From Erythrobacter sp. 34-65-8 (lineage in GTDB: Bacteria > Pseudomonadota > Alphaproteobacteria > Sphingomonadales > Sphingomonadaceae), in contig NCJP01000115.1 of assembly GCA_002278985.1 (NCBI GenBank), positions 1 through 5,644 of the forward strand: a stretch of 5,644 nucleotides of DNA, written 5' to 3'. The notes under the pieces were generated by a model that saw nothing but the letters and a program-made list of their open reading frames with translations, did no database searches and was not told where the DNA came from. Below, piece by piece: positions 1 to 5,397 of this stretch (the first letter of the stretch is position 1; each line of letters begins with the position of its first letter). Position numbers and translations under genes: made by a program.

Positions 1-1782
1 AGCACCTGGGAGCAGCCGTGGGGCGAGCGCCGTTTCGTGCGCGACCAACACAACGAACTGACCGTGCGGTTCGAGGAAGACAGCGCGCGCAAGCGCAAAT
101 TCGGCGTGGTATTCCGCGTGTTCAACGATGGGATCGGGTTCCGCTATCTGTTCGACGACGCCAGCATGGCGCCCAATCCGGATGCGGCCGTGCGCATTGC
201 CGACGAGTTGACCGAGTTCAACTTTGCGTCAGACGGCAAGGCCTGGTGGATCCCTGCGGGCGAGTGGAACCGCTACGAATACCTGTACGAGAACACCGCT
301 ATCTCCGGCGTCGGCACCGCGCTGACCCCGCTGACCTTCCGCTTCGAGGACGGCACGCATGTCGCGCTGCACGAAGCGGCGCTGGTCGATTTTGCGGGCA
401 TGTTCGTCAAGCGCGTGCGGGGCACGCATTTCCGCGCCACGCTCGCGCCGAGCGGCAGCAGCGCCGCGCGCGCGGTGCGCGACACGCCGTTTGCCACGCC
501 GTGGCGCACGATCCGGATCAGCCCCGATGCCGCGGGCCTTGCCATGAGCGACATCGACCTGAACCTCAACGAGCCCAACAAGCTGGGCGATGTCAGCTGG
601 TTCAAGCCGCACAAGTATGTCGGCGTGTGGTGGGGTATGCATCTGGGCAAGGAGAGCTGGGAAAGCGGCCCCAAGCACGGCGCCACCACCGCCAACGTCA
701 AGAAATACATCGATTTCGCCGCCAGGCACGGCTTCGAGGGTGTGCTCGTCGAAGGCTGGAATGTGGGCTGGGATGGCGACTGGTTCTTCAACGGGGAACT
801 GTTCAGCTTCACCCAGGCCTATCCCGATTACGACTTCGAGGAACTGGCCCGCTACGCCGCGAAGAAGGGCGTGCCGATCGTCGGCCACCACGAAACCTCG
901 GGCGATATCGGCAACTACGAGGCGCAGCTGGAGGCCGCGCTCGACCTGATGGCCGCGCGCGGCGTCAAGACGATCAAGACCGGCTATGTCACTGACGCGC
1001 ACAACCTGCGCTTCCGCCATGCCGACGGCAGCGAAAGCCGCGAGCACCAGGAAAGCCAGATAACCCAGCGCCATCACCTGCGGGTCGTGACCGAGGCGGC
1101 GAAGCGGAAGATTGCGATCAACCCGCACGAACCGGTCAAGGACACCGGACTGCGGCGCACCTACCCCAACTGGGTCAGCCGCGAAGGCGCGCGGGGCATG
1201 GAATTCAACGCCTGGGGAGCGCCGCCCAACGTGCCCAGCCATGTGCCGACACTGGTGTTCACCCGCATGCTGTCCGGCCCGATGGATTATACCCCGGGCG
1301 TGCTCAGCCTGGAGGGCAACGGCCAACCGCTGCAGATGACGCAGGCGCGCGCCCTGGCGGAATACGTGCTGATCTATTCACCCATCCAGATGGCCGCTGA
1401 CCTGCCGGAGCATTACGAGCAGCACAAGGCCGCGTTCCAGTTCATCAAGGATGTGCCGGCCGACTGGACGCAGTCGCTGGTGCTCGACGCGGCGGTGGGC
1501 GAATATGTGGTGATCGCGCGGCAGGACCGGAGCTCCGCGGACTGGTATATCGGCGGCGGCACGGACGAGACCGGGCGCACCGTCAAGGTCAGCCTCGACT
1601 TCCTCGACGATGGCAGGACCTACACCGCCCAATTCTATCGCGACGGGCCGAACGCACACTATCAGGGGCCGGGCCGGTTCGACATCGTGATCGAGCAACG
1701 GCGGGTGGCCAGAGGAGACGTACTCGACCTGACCATGGCCCCCGGCGGCGGGTTCGCGGTGAGGCTGATCGCGGACAAGTAG
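1..1782 (+). CDS. Glycoside hydrolase family 97 alpha-glucosidase (SusB-like), 5' truncated
   Basis: The frame is open from base 1, so the true start lies left of the window; the GTG at 37 is internal. The first visible residues, STWEQPWGERRFV, match the N-terminal beta-sandwich region of GH97. There are 593 codons, against about 650-740 residues for the family, so the signal peptide and first strands are missing. The catalytic (beta/alpha)8 barrel shows GHHETSG (Glu codon 892-894), NPHEPVKDTG (Glu 1129-1131) and REGARGMEF (Glu 1183-1185 and 1201-1203). These match the catalytic bases, calcium ligand and general acid (E439, E508, E526, E532) of Bacteroides SusB. NLNEP (Glu 571-573) probably supplies the further calcium ligand E194. 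The HHE glutamate marks the inverting alpha-glucosidase branch rather than the retaining galactosidase branch, which uses an Asp nucleophile. AADLPEHYE and a C-terminal beta-sandwich follow. Family knowledge suggests a periplasmic enzyme releasing glucose from maltodextrins. The exact substrate is inferred. Confidence 0.93.
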   Translation, partial: STWEQPWGERRFVRDQHNELTVRFEEDSARKRKFGVVFRVFNDGIGFRYLFDDASMAPNPDAAVRIADELTEFNFASDGKAWWIPAGEWNRYEYLYENTAISGVGTALTPLTFRFEDGTHVALHEAALVDFAGMFVKRVRGTHFRATLAPSGSSAARAVRDTPFATPWRTIRISPDAAGLAMSDIDLNLNEPNKLGDVSWFKPHKYVGVWWGMHLGKESWESGPKHGATTANVKKYIDFAARHGFEGVLVEGWNVGWDGDWFFNGELFSFTQAYPDYDFEELARYAAKKGVPIVGHHETSGDIGNYEAQLEAALDLMAARGVKTIKTGYVTDAHNLRFRHADGSESREHQESQITQRHHLRVVTEAAKRKIAINPHEPVKDTGLRRTYPNWVSREGARGMEFNAWGAPPNVPSHVPTLVFTRMLSGPMDYTPGVLSLEGNGQPLQMTQARALAEYVLIYSPIQMAADLPEHYEQHKAAFQFIKDVPADWTQSLVLDAAVGEYVVIARQDRSSADWYIGGGTDETGRTVKVSLDFLDDGRTYTAQFYRDGPNAHYQGPGRFDIVIEQRRVARGDVLDLTMAPGGGFAVRLIADK

Positions 1783-1786
1783 GTGA

Positions 1787-1808
1787 GGCGGCCCTGTAAC
1801 GGGCCGCC
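1787..1808. terminator. GC hairpin between convergent genes, possible bidirectional terminator
   Basis: GGCGGCCC (1787-1794) and GGGCCGCC (1801-1808) form a perfect 8-bp stem with a 6-nt loop, TGTAAC. It starts 4 nt after the GH97 stop and ends 11 nt before the stop codon of the convergent dehydrogenase. Position and stem strength suit a terminator serving both genes. There is no T-run on either side (CCCCTTAT to the right), so it is not a textbook intrinsic terminator and may act mainly by stabilising the 3' ends. Confidence 0.55.
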
Positions 1809-1819
1809 CCCCTTATCGA

Positions 1820-2983
1820 TCACATCCCGCGCGCGATCACCATCTTCATCACTTCGTTGGAACCGCCGAAGATGCGGGTGATGCGGCTGTCGCGGTACAT
1901 CCGGGCGATCGGGTAATCGTTGATGAAGCCCGCGCCGCCATGAAACTGCAGGCACTTGTCGACCACTTCGCCCTGCAGCTCGGTGACCCAGTACTTGGCC
2001 ATGCAGGCAGTCGCGACGTCGAGCTTGCCTTCAAGGTGCTTGGCGATGCAATCGTTGACGAACACCCGCGCCGCCGTGCTGCGCGCCTTGAGGTCGGCCA
2101 TCACGAACTGGGTGTTCTGGAAATCCCAGATCGTCTGCCCGAAAGCCTTGCGGTTCTTGACGAAATCCATCGTCGTTTCGAGCGCCTTCTCGATCCCGTT
2201 GATGGCACCGACCGCGATGATCAGCCGTTCCTGCGGCAGCTCGCCCATCAGCTGGTAGAAGCCCTTGCCCTCGACCCCGCCGAGCACGTTCTCGGCCGGA
2301 ACGAACACGTCGTCGAAGAACAGCTCGCTGGTGTCAGCCGCGTCGAGCCCGATCTTGTCGAGCTTCTTGCCGCGCTTGAACCCTTCCGCGCCTTCGGTTT
2401 CCAGCAGCATCAGCGAGATGCCCTTGGCCCGCTCATTGGGATCGGTCTTGGCGACGATCACGATGAAGTCCGCGGTCTGCCCGTTGGAGATATAGGTCTT
2501 GGCCCCGTTGATGCGGTAGCCGTTGCCATCCTTCAGCGCGGTGGTGGTGATGCTCTGCAGGTCGGAGCCGACGCCCGGCTCGGTCATCGCGATCGCGCTG
2601 ACCAGTTCGCCGGTGACCAGCTTGGGCAGGTACTTCTTCTTCTGCTCTTCGGTGCCGTGGCGCACCAGGTAGGGCAGGATCACCGTGTTGTGGAGCGAGG
2701 CGGCAAAGCCTTCCACGTTGTGCTTGCCCTGCTGGTCGATCACCACCAGGTCATGCCGGAAATCGCCGCCGTGGCCGCCATATTCGGTCGGCACCGATAC
2801 GCCGAGCAGGCCGGCCGCGCCTGCCTCGCGCCAGAAATCGCGCTCCACCTGGCCGTCCTCGCGCCACTTGAGCACGCGCTTTTCCGGGGCGTGCTGCTGG
2901 TAGAACTTGCCGACGGCATCGGCGAAGATCGCAATCTCCTCCTCTTCCATGAAGGCGGGTTGGGCAACGTTCAGCACCGACAT
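1820..2983 (-). CDS. Acyl-CoA dehydrogenase (FAD-dependent), complete
   Basis: This 387-residue flavoenzyme has the normal family length (about 380-400). It would catalyse alpha,beta-dehydrogenation of an acyl-CoA, passing electrons to electron-transferring flavoprotein; it is cytoplasmic. The N-terminal helical domain covers about residues 1-125. AMTEPGVGSDLQS (132-144) fits the first acyl-CoA dehydrogenase signature in the middle beta domain. RKAFGQTI (278-285) is the usual flavin/dimer-contact segment. The second signature runs from Q346 to D365, with the core QFHGGAGF. The catalytic base is Glu377 in GGSNEV, the usual position for short/medium-chain and long-chain-type bacterial enzymes. 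The ATG at 2983 is supported by AGGA 9 nt upstream and by the MSVLNVAQPAF start. The gene diverges from the alpha/beta hydrolase at 3082 and converges on GH97. Chain-length preference cannot be read from the sequence; isovaleryl-like or other branched substrates are possible. No truncation or missing catalytic residue is seen. Confidence 0.95.
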   Translation of the reverse strand: MSVLNVAQPAFMEEEEIAIFADAVGKFYQQHAPEKRVLKWREDGQVERDFWREAGAAGLLGVSVPTEYGGHGGDFRHDLVVIDQQGKHNVEGFAASLHNTVILPYLVRHGTEEQKKKYLPKLVTGELVSAIAMTEPGVGSDLQSITTTALKDGNGYRINGAKTYISNGQTADFIVIVAKTDPNERAKGISLMLLETEGAEGFKRGKKLDKIGLDAADTSELFFDDVFVPAENVLGGVEGKGFYQLMGELPQERLIIAVGAINGIEKALETTMDFVKNRKAFGQTIWDFQNTQFVMADLKARSTAARVFVNDCIAKHLEGKLDVATACMAKYWVTELQGEVVDKCLQFHGGAGFINDYPIARMYRDSRITRIFGGSNEVMKMVIARGM

Positions 2984-2990
2984 GAATACA

Positions 2991-2998
2991 TTTCCTCT
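2991..2998 (-). promoter_or_regulatory. Ribosome binding site of the acyl-CoA dehydrogenase gene
   Basis: The minus strand reads AGAGGAAA here. The AGGA core sits 9 nt before the ATG at 2983, which fixes that start. It contrasts with the genes at 4005 and 4560, which have no such site. Confidence 0.7.
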
Positions 2999-3016
2999 CT
3001 CGTTTTCGGTTGCGTC

Positions 3017-3036
3017 CTACCGTATCGCATCGGTAG
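3017..3036. promoter_or_regulatory. Palindromic operator candidate in a divergent promoter region
   Basis: CTACCG (3017-3022) and CGGTAG (3031-3036) are perfect 6-bp inverted arms separated by 8 nt, centred in the 98-bp gap between the divergent dehydrogenase and hydrolase genes. A second inverted pair, GTTGCG (3009-3014) and CGCAAC (3042-3047), flanks it almost symmetrically. The size and shape resemble sites for TetR- or GntR-type dimers, which often control acyl-CoA catabolism genes. No regulator gene is present in the window. On the minus strand, TTGACG (3068-3063) could be a -35 element for the dehydrogenase, which would place the palindrome just downstream of a weak -10. The function is inferred. 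Confidence 0.45.
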
Positions 3037-3066
3037 CGATCCGCAACGCAAATTTCCGCTTACGTC

Positions 3067-3072
3067 AAGGGA
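3067..3072 (+). promoter_or_regulatory. Ribosome binding site of the alpha/beta hydrolase gene
   Basis: AAGGGA lies 9 nt before the ATG at 3082. It supports that start over any later Met codon. Confidence 0.65.
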
Positions 3073-3081
3073 ACCCGCCTG

Positions 3082-3957
3082 ATGGAATTGATCGGCCCCA
3101 CCTCGCAGACATTCATCAGCCAGCGCACCCGGCTGCACTATGCCGACTGGGGCAACGAAGGCGCGCCGCCGCTGATCCTGCAGCACGGCGGGCGCGACCA
3201 TTGCCGCAGCTGGGATTGGGTGGCCGAGGAGCTGCGGCATGACTGGCACGTGATCTGCCCCGACCTGCGCGGCCACGGGGACAGCGAGTGGACCAACACC
3301 GGCTATTACCCGATGACCGGCTACGTCTATGACCTGGCCCAGCTGATCCACCAGCTCGAACTCGCCCCGGTCACCATCGTCGCCCACTCGCTGGGCGGGA
3401 ATATCTCGATGCGCTACGCCGGGCTTTACCCGGAAAACGTGCGCAAGCTGGTGGCGATCGAGGGGCTCGGCCCCAGCCCCAAGGTCCAGGCGGAAATGGC
3501 GAAAACCCCGTGGTACGAGCACCGCCGCCAGTGGATTGACCGCAAGCGCGAAGCCTCCGGCCGCCTGCCCAAACGCTACGCCACCTTCACCGACGCGGTT
3601 GACCGGATGCACGAGGCCAACAGCTACCTGAGCCGGGCCCAGGCCGAGCACCTGAGCCGCCACGGCGCGATCCGCAACGAGGACGGCACCTGGAGCTGGA
3701 AGTTCGACCCTCACCTCCACGCCTGGCCGGGCGACGACCTGTCGCTGGAACAGGTCGAGGAACTCTGGGCCCGCGTCACCTGCCCCACCCTGATGATCTA
3801 CGGCAACGACAGCTGGGCCAGCAATCCGGAGAAGGACGGGCGGATCGCGCACTTCGGCGACAACGTGAAAGTGTCAGCCTACGACCGCGCCGGCCACTGG
3901 GTCCACCACGACCGGTTCGAGGATTTCGTGAGCGAGGTGCGCGGGTTTATCGGGTGA
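3082..3957 (+). CDS. Alpha/beta hydrolase (probable esterase)
   Basis: This 291-residue protein has the canonical alpha/beta-hydrolase layout. HGG at 35-37 in ILQHGGRDH forms the oxyanion hole. The segment CPDLRGHGDSEW follows. The nucleophile elbow is AHSLGG with Ser103. Asp243 in MIYGNDSW is the likely acid, and His272 in AGHWVHHDRF is the catalytic base. The region between about residues 130 and 220 is rich in charged and aromatic residues and forms the cap, where substrate choice lies. There is no signal peptide or membrane segment, so the protein is probably cytoplasmic. It is transcribed divergently from the acyl-CoA dehydrogenase gene with a shared 98-bp control region. That suggests a linked role in acyl-ester or fatty-acid breakdown, but this is inference from position. 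The fold and triad are secure. The substrate is unknown; epoxide hydrolase or dehalogenase activity is less likely because the nucleophile is Ser, not Asp. Confidence 0.92.
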   Translation: MELIGPTSQTFISQRTRLHYADWGNEGAPPLILQHGGRDHCRSWDWVAEELRHDWHVICPDLRGHGDSEWTNTGYYPMTGYVYDLAQLIHQLELAPVTIVAHSLGGNISMRYAGLYPENVRKLVAIEGLGPSPKVQAEMAKTPWYEHRRQWIDRKREASGRLPKRYATFTDAVDRMHEANSYLSRAQAEHLSRHGAIRNEDGTWSWKFDPHLHAWPGDDLSLEQVEELWARVTCPTLMIYGNDSWASNPEKDGRIAHFGDNVKVSAYDRAGHWVHHDRFEDFVSEVRGFIG

Positions 3958-3989
3958 GGGGCACAGGTGTTTTGCTTCCCGCCAGGTTA

Positions 3990-3998
3990 TGCTAGAAT
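3990..3998 (+). promoter_or_regulatory. Extended -10 promoter of the toxin-antitoxin operon, probable leaderless start
   Basis: TGCTAGAAT is an extended -10 element: TGn plus TAGAAT, 5 of 6 to TATAAT. The hexamer ends at 3998, so transcription would start about 7 nt downstream, at the A of the ATG at 4005. A weak -35-like TTGCTT lies at 3972-3977 with a short 15-nt spacer. No Shine-Dalgarno sequence exists between the hexamer and the ATG. Confidence 0.5.
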
Positions 3999-4004
3999 TG
4001 ACGG

Positions 4005-4226
4005 ATGACCTCGATTGATCAGTTCGTCGCCTTCGCCAGGGCACTGCCACTGGACCGGCGTGCTCCGGTGGAGGAAGCGCTCGGGGCTATCATGGCGACG
4101 TATGCCGCTGATTGTGCATTCGCCGATTCCGAAATGGCGGAAATCGACCGCCGTCTGGCCGAACAGAACCCCGAATATTCCCCCGCGAACGAGATCACTG
4201 GCCTGCTCGGCAAACCGTTCGCGTGA
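4005..4226 (+). CDS. Small antitoxin-like protein upstream of a RelE/ParE-type toxin
   Basis: This 73-residue acidic protein is identified as an antitoxin mainly by position: its TGA overlaps the GTG of a RelE/ParE-like toxin gene by 4 nt, the standard antitoxin-first arrangement. An in-frame TGA at 3999-4001 excludes any start upstream of the ATG at 4005. The N-terminal two thirds are helical in character (residues about 3-55, with alternating Leu/Ala and acidic positions). The tail NPEYSPANEITGLLGKPFA lacks regular structure and is the likely toxin-binding segment. No ribbon-helix-helix, AbrB/MazE, Phd/YefM or HTH domain is visible, so self-repression through its own DNA binding is not obvious. 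I do not recognise a named family; the sequence resembles short uncharacterised proteobacterial proteins paired with ParE-like toxins. Translation probably begins on a leaderless transcript. Confidence 0.75.
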   Translation: MTSIDQFVAFARALPLDRRAPVEEALGAIMATYAADCAFADSEMAEIDRRLAEQNPEYSPANEITGLLGKPFA

Positions 4227-4504
4227 AGCGGCCGGTTCGCTTTCGCCGGGAGGCGGAACATGATCTTCGCGCCATAATCCGCTGGTACGAAAATGTCGCC
4301 CCGGAGAGCCTACCTGCCGTTACGGGAGACATCTGGCGCGCGATTGATCTGGCCCGCCAGTATCCGGCGATCGGTGCCCCGGTCGAGGGCCGGACGCTGC
4401 GCCGCATCGTGAACCGTCGCTATGGCTTCAAGATAGCCTATTCCGACGCGGACGGGCAGATTACGATCGTCGGAATTTTCCGCTTTCAGGATCGGGAAAC
4501 ATAA
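4223..4504 (+). CDS. RelE/ParE-family toxin
   Basis: The protein has 93 residues from a GTG start that overlaps the antitoxin stop as GTGA. The family usually has 85-105 residues. The pattern is that of the ParE/RelE fold: a basic N-terminal strand VKRPVRFRREAEHDL, two helices (about residues 11-22 and 32-46), PAIGAPVEGRTLRRI (48-62), then strands RRYGFKIAYS (65-74) and ITIVGIFRFQDR (80-91) ending in the conserved Arg. ParE members poison DNA gyrase and RelE members cleave mRNA in the ribosome. The C-terminal His/Tyr used by RelE nucleases is replaced by FRFQDR, which favours ParE-like or an undetermined target. The GTG was chosen because the reading frame continues upstream inside the antitoxin gene, where no ribosome site is seen; coupling by the overlap is likely and keeps toxin below antitoxin. 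The toxin call is firm at family level. Activity is not shown. Confidence 0.85.
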   Translation: MKRPVRFRREAEHDLRAIIRWYENVAPESLPAVTGDIWRAIDLARQYPAIGAPVEGRTLRRIVNRRYGFKIAYSDADGQITIVGIFRFQDRET

Positions 4505-4547
4505 GGGGCGCGATCAAAACCATTTTCCTACACGCGCGAAATCTGGC

Positions 4548-4553
4548 TTATCC
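4548..4553 (+). promoter_or_regulatory. Possible -10 element of the HTH gene, probable leaderless start
   Basis: TTATCC lies 7 nt before the ATG at 4560, the same distance as in the antitoxin promoter. There is no Shine-Dalgarno sequence in between (TCGTCG). The match to TATAAT is modest. A -35 candidate, TTCCTA (4525-4530), is weak with a 17-nt spacer. The gap 4505-4559 otherwise holds no gene or clear terminator, so read-through from the toxin-antitoxin operon is also possible. Confidence 0.35.
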
Positions 4554-4559
4554 TCGTCG

Positions 4560-5141
4560 ATGAGCACACATCCCGATCGCCGTTCGCTTGACCACGCCGC
4601 CAGCGAGCCTGCTGCCGCCCCGGTCGCCCCCGAAACTCTGCCGTCCGCCCCTGCGGCGCAGCGCCACGACGGCTGGACGCCCGCCCGGCAGGCGGCGTTC
4701 CTGCGCGAGCTGGCGGCGAGCCATAATGTCGCCGCGGCCGCACGAGCGGTGGGGATGAGCCGCCAGTCGGCCTACCAGCTGCGCGTGCGGCTGCACGGCA
4801 AGCCCTTTGCCAAGGCTTGGGAGGCGGCGTTCCACACCCGGTTCGACGCGCTGGCCGAGGCGGCGCTGGGCCGCGCGCTCCACGGGGTCGAGGTGCCGCA
4901 TTACTACAACGGCGAGCTGGTCGGCGTGTCGCGCCGCTATGATGAGCGGCTGACCCTGGCGCTGCTGGCCATGCGCCGCCAGTTCGTCCGGCCGCCGCGC
5001 GACGATTACGACCCGGCGGGCGCGTTCGATGCCGATGACCTGCCCAACCTGATCGAGCGGGTCGAGCGCGGCCCACAGGACTGGCTCGACGGCTACGATG
5101 ACGAGATGGACGCCTTCTATGGCGGGACTTACGAGGCTTAG
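4560..5141 (+). CDS. Helix-turn-helix protein, terminase-small-subunit-like, function unknown
   Basis: This 193-residue cytoplasmic protein has a low-complexity Ala/Pro-rich leader (residues 1-37) followed by GWTPARQAAFLRELAAS and a helix-turn-helix (about 54-78: NVAAAARAVGMSRQSAYQL). This homeodomain-like HTH is typical of resolvases, transposase N-termini and phage terminase small subunits. Residues 84-145 (AWEAAF, GRALHGVEVPHYYNGELVG, RRYDERLTLALL) carry the pattern of a short beta-hairpin and helix seen in terminase-small-subunit-like proteins. The tail 146-193 is strongly acidic (DDYD, DADD, DGYDDEMDAFYGG). I know similar standalone proteins from sphingomonad genomes, usually labelled hypothetical. 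No large terminase, portal or other phage gene is nearby, so a role in packaging is not supported; a DNA-binding or regulatory role is possible. It lies 55 nt downstream of the toxin gene on the same strand. Confidence 0.8.
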   Translation: MSTHPDRRSLDHAASEPAAAPVAPETLPSAPAAQRHDGWTPARQAAFLRELAASHNVAAAARAVGMSRQSAYQLRVRLHGKPFAKAWEAAFHTRFDALAEAALGRALHGVEVPHYYNGELVGVSRRYDERLTLALLAMRRQFVRPPRDDYDPAGAFDADDLPNLIERVERGPQDWLDGYDDEMDAFYGGTYEA

Positions 5142-5225
5142 GGGGCGGGGGCAGCCTGTCGTCCAAGGTCCGCCAGATTGCCTCTATTTCGTTTTAATTC
5201 AGATGGTTGATAGGGAGCAGCCAGC

Positions 5226-5260
5226 TTGACACGGTGTCAACTTCGTCAAGCAGGTGTCAA
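5226..5260. repeat. TTGACAC/GTGTCAA palindrome plus extra half-site
   Basis: TTGACAC (5226-5232) and GTGTCAA (5234-5240) form a perfect 7-bp inverted repeat around one central G. GGTGTCAA occurs again at 5253-5260, exactly 20 bp after its first copy at 5233-5240. A third GTCAA lies at 5245-5249. This looks like a dimer binding site with an added half-site two helical turns away. The surroundings (5142-5225) contain no gene; a T-rich stretch at 5183-5198 has no convincing stem before it. Confidence 0.5.
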
Positions 5261-5278
5261 GCGCGCTTCCCTGTCCCC

Positions 5279-5372
5279 CGTCATTGCGAGGTGACGCAGT
5301 CGCCGCGGCAATCCAGAGCGTAGTGCGCCAGGCTCTGGATTGTCGCGCGACCTTTGGTCGCTCGCAATGACG
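5279..5372. repeat. Intergenic palindromic repeat folding as a four-way junction
   Basis: The outer arms CGTCATTGCGAG (5279-5290) and CTCGCAATGACG (5361-5372) pair perfectly over 12 bp. Inside are three side-by-side hairpins. The left is GTGAC-gca-GTCGC (5291-5303), with one G-T pair. The central is a 16-bp stem, 5304-5319 with 5332-5347, one G-T pair, with core arms CAATCCAGAGC and GCTCTGGATTG and a 12-nt loop. The right is CGACC-ttt-GGTCG (5348-5360). No base is left unpaired at the junction. The outer arm is typical of dispersed palindromic repeats that I recall from sphingomonads and other bacteria. It sits between convergent genes, where it could also act as an RNA 3'-end structure. It is not a tRNA. 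Confidence 0.8.
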
Positions 5373-5397
5373 ACGGTGGGGGCGTTACCCTGCCCCC

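Noticed and set aside
229..1326. A 365-codon minus-strand frame inside the GH97 gene, and the shifted + frame 18-995
   Set aside because: The GH97 frame holds all catalytic motifs. The others are rich in Arg, Ala and His with no recognisable motif, as expected of shadow frames.
1940..3082. A 380-codon open frame on the + strand opposite the acyl-CoA dehydrogenase gene
   Set aside because: Long antisense frames are common opposite GC-rich genes with G/C third positions. The translation has no family features, while the minus-strand frame carries all dehydrogenase signatures.
2971..3852. A 293-codon minus-strand frame opposite the alpha/beta hydrolase
   Set aside because: It overlaps the dehydrogenase start and the control region and shows no domain; the + frame has the Ser-Asp-His triad.
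4112..4222. An upstream ATG extension of the toxin gene starting at 4112
   Set aside because: It would overlap most of the antitoxin gene, the extra residues do not resemble any ParE/RelE N-terminus, and the GTG at 4223 gives the standard length and overlap.
4528..5166. Minus-strand frame of 212 codons across the HTH gene
   Set aside because: The product is almost wholly Arg, Pro, Ala and Gly, a composition typical of an antisense shadow.
5279..5372. tRNA gene, because of the cloverleaf shape and the 94-bp size
   Set aside because: The arm lengths are wrong, there is no T-loop GTTCRANNC or D-loop sequence, no anticodon loop of 7 nt and no CCA end; the outer stem is 12 bp.
5226..5372. CRISPR array
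   Set aside because: There are only short half-sites and one palindromic element; no regularly spaced repeats of 23-40 bp with unique spacers, and no cas genes.
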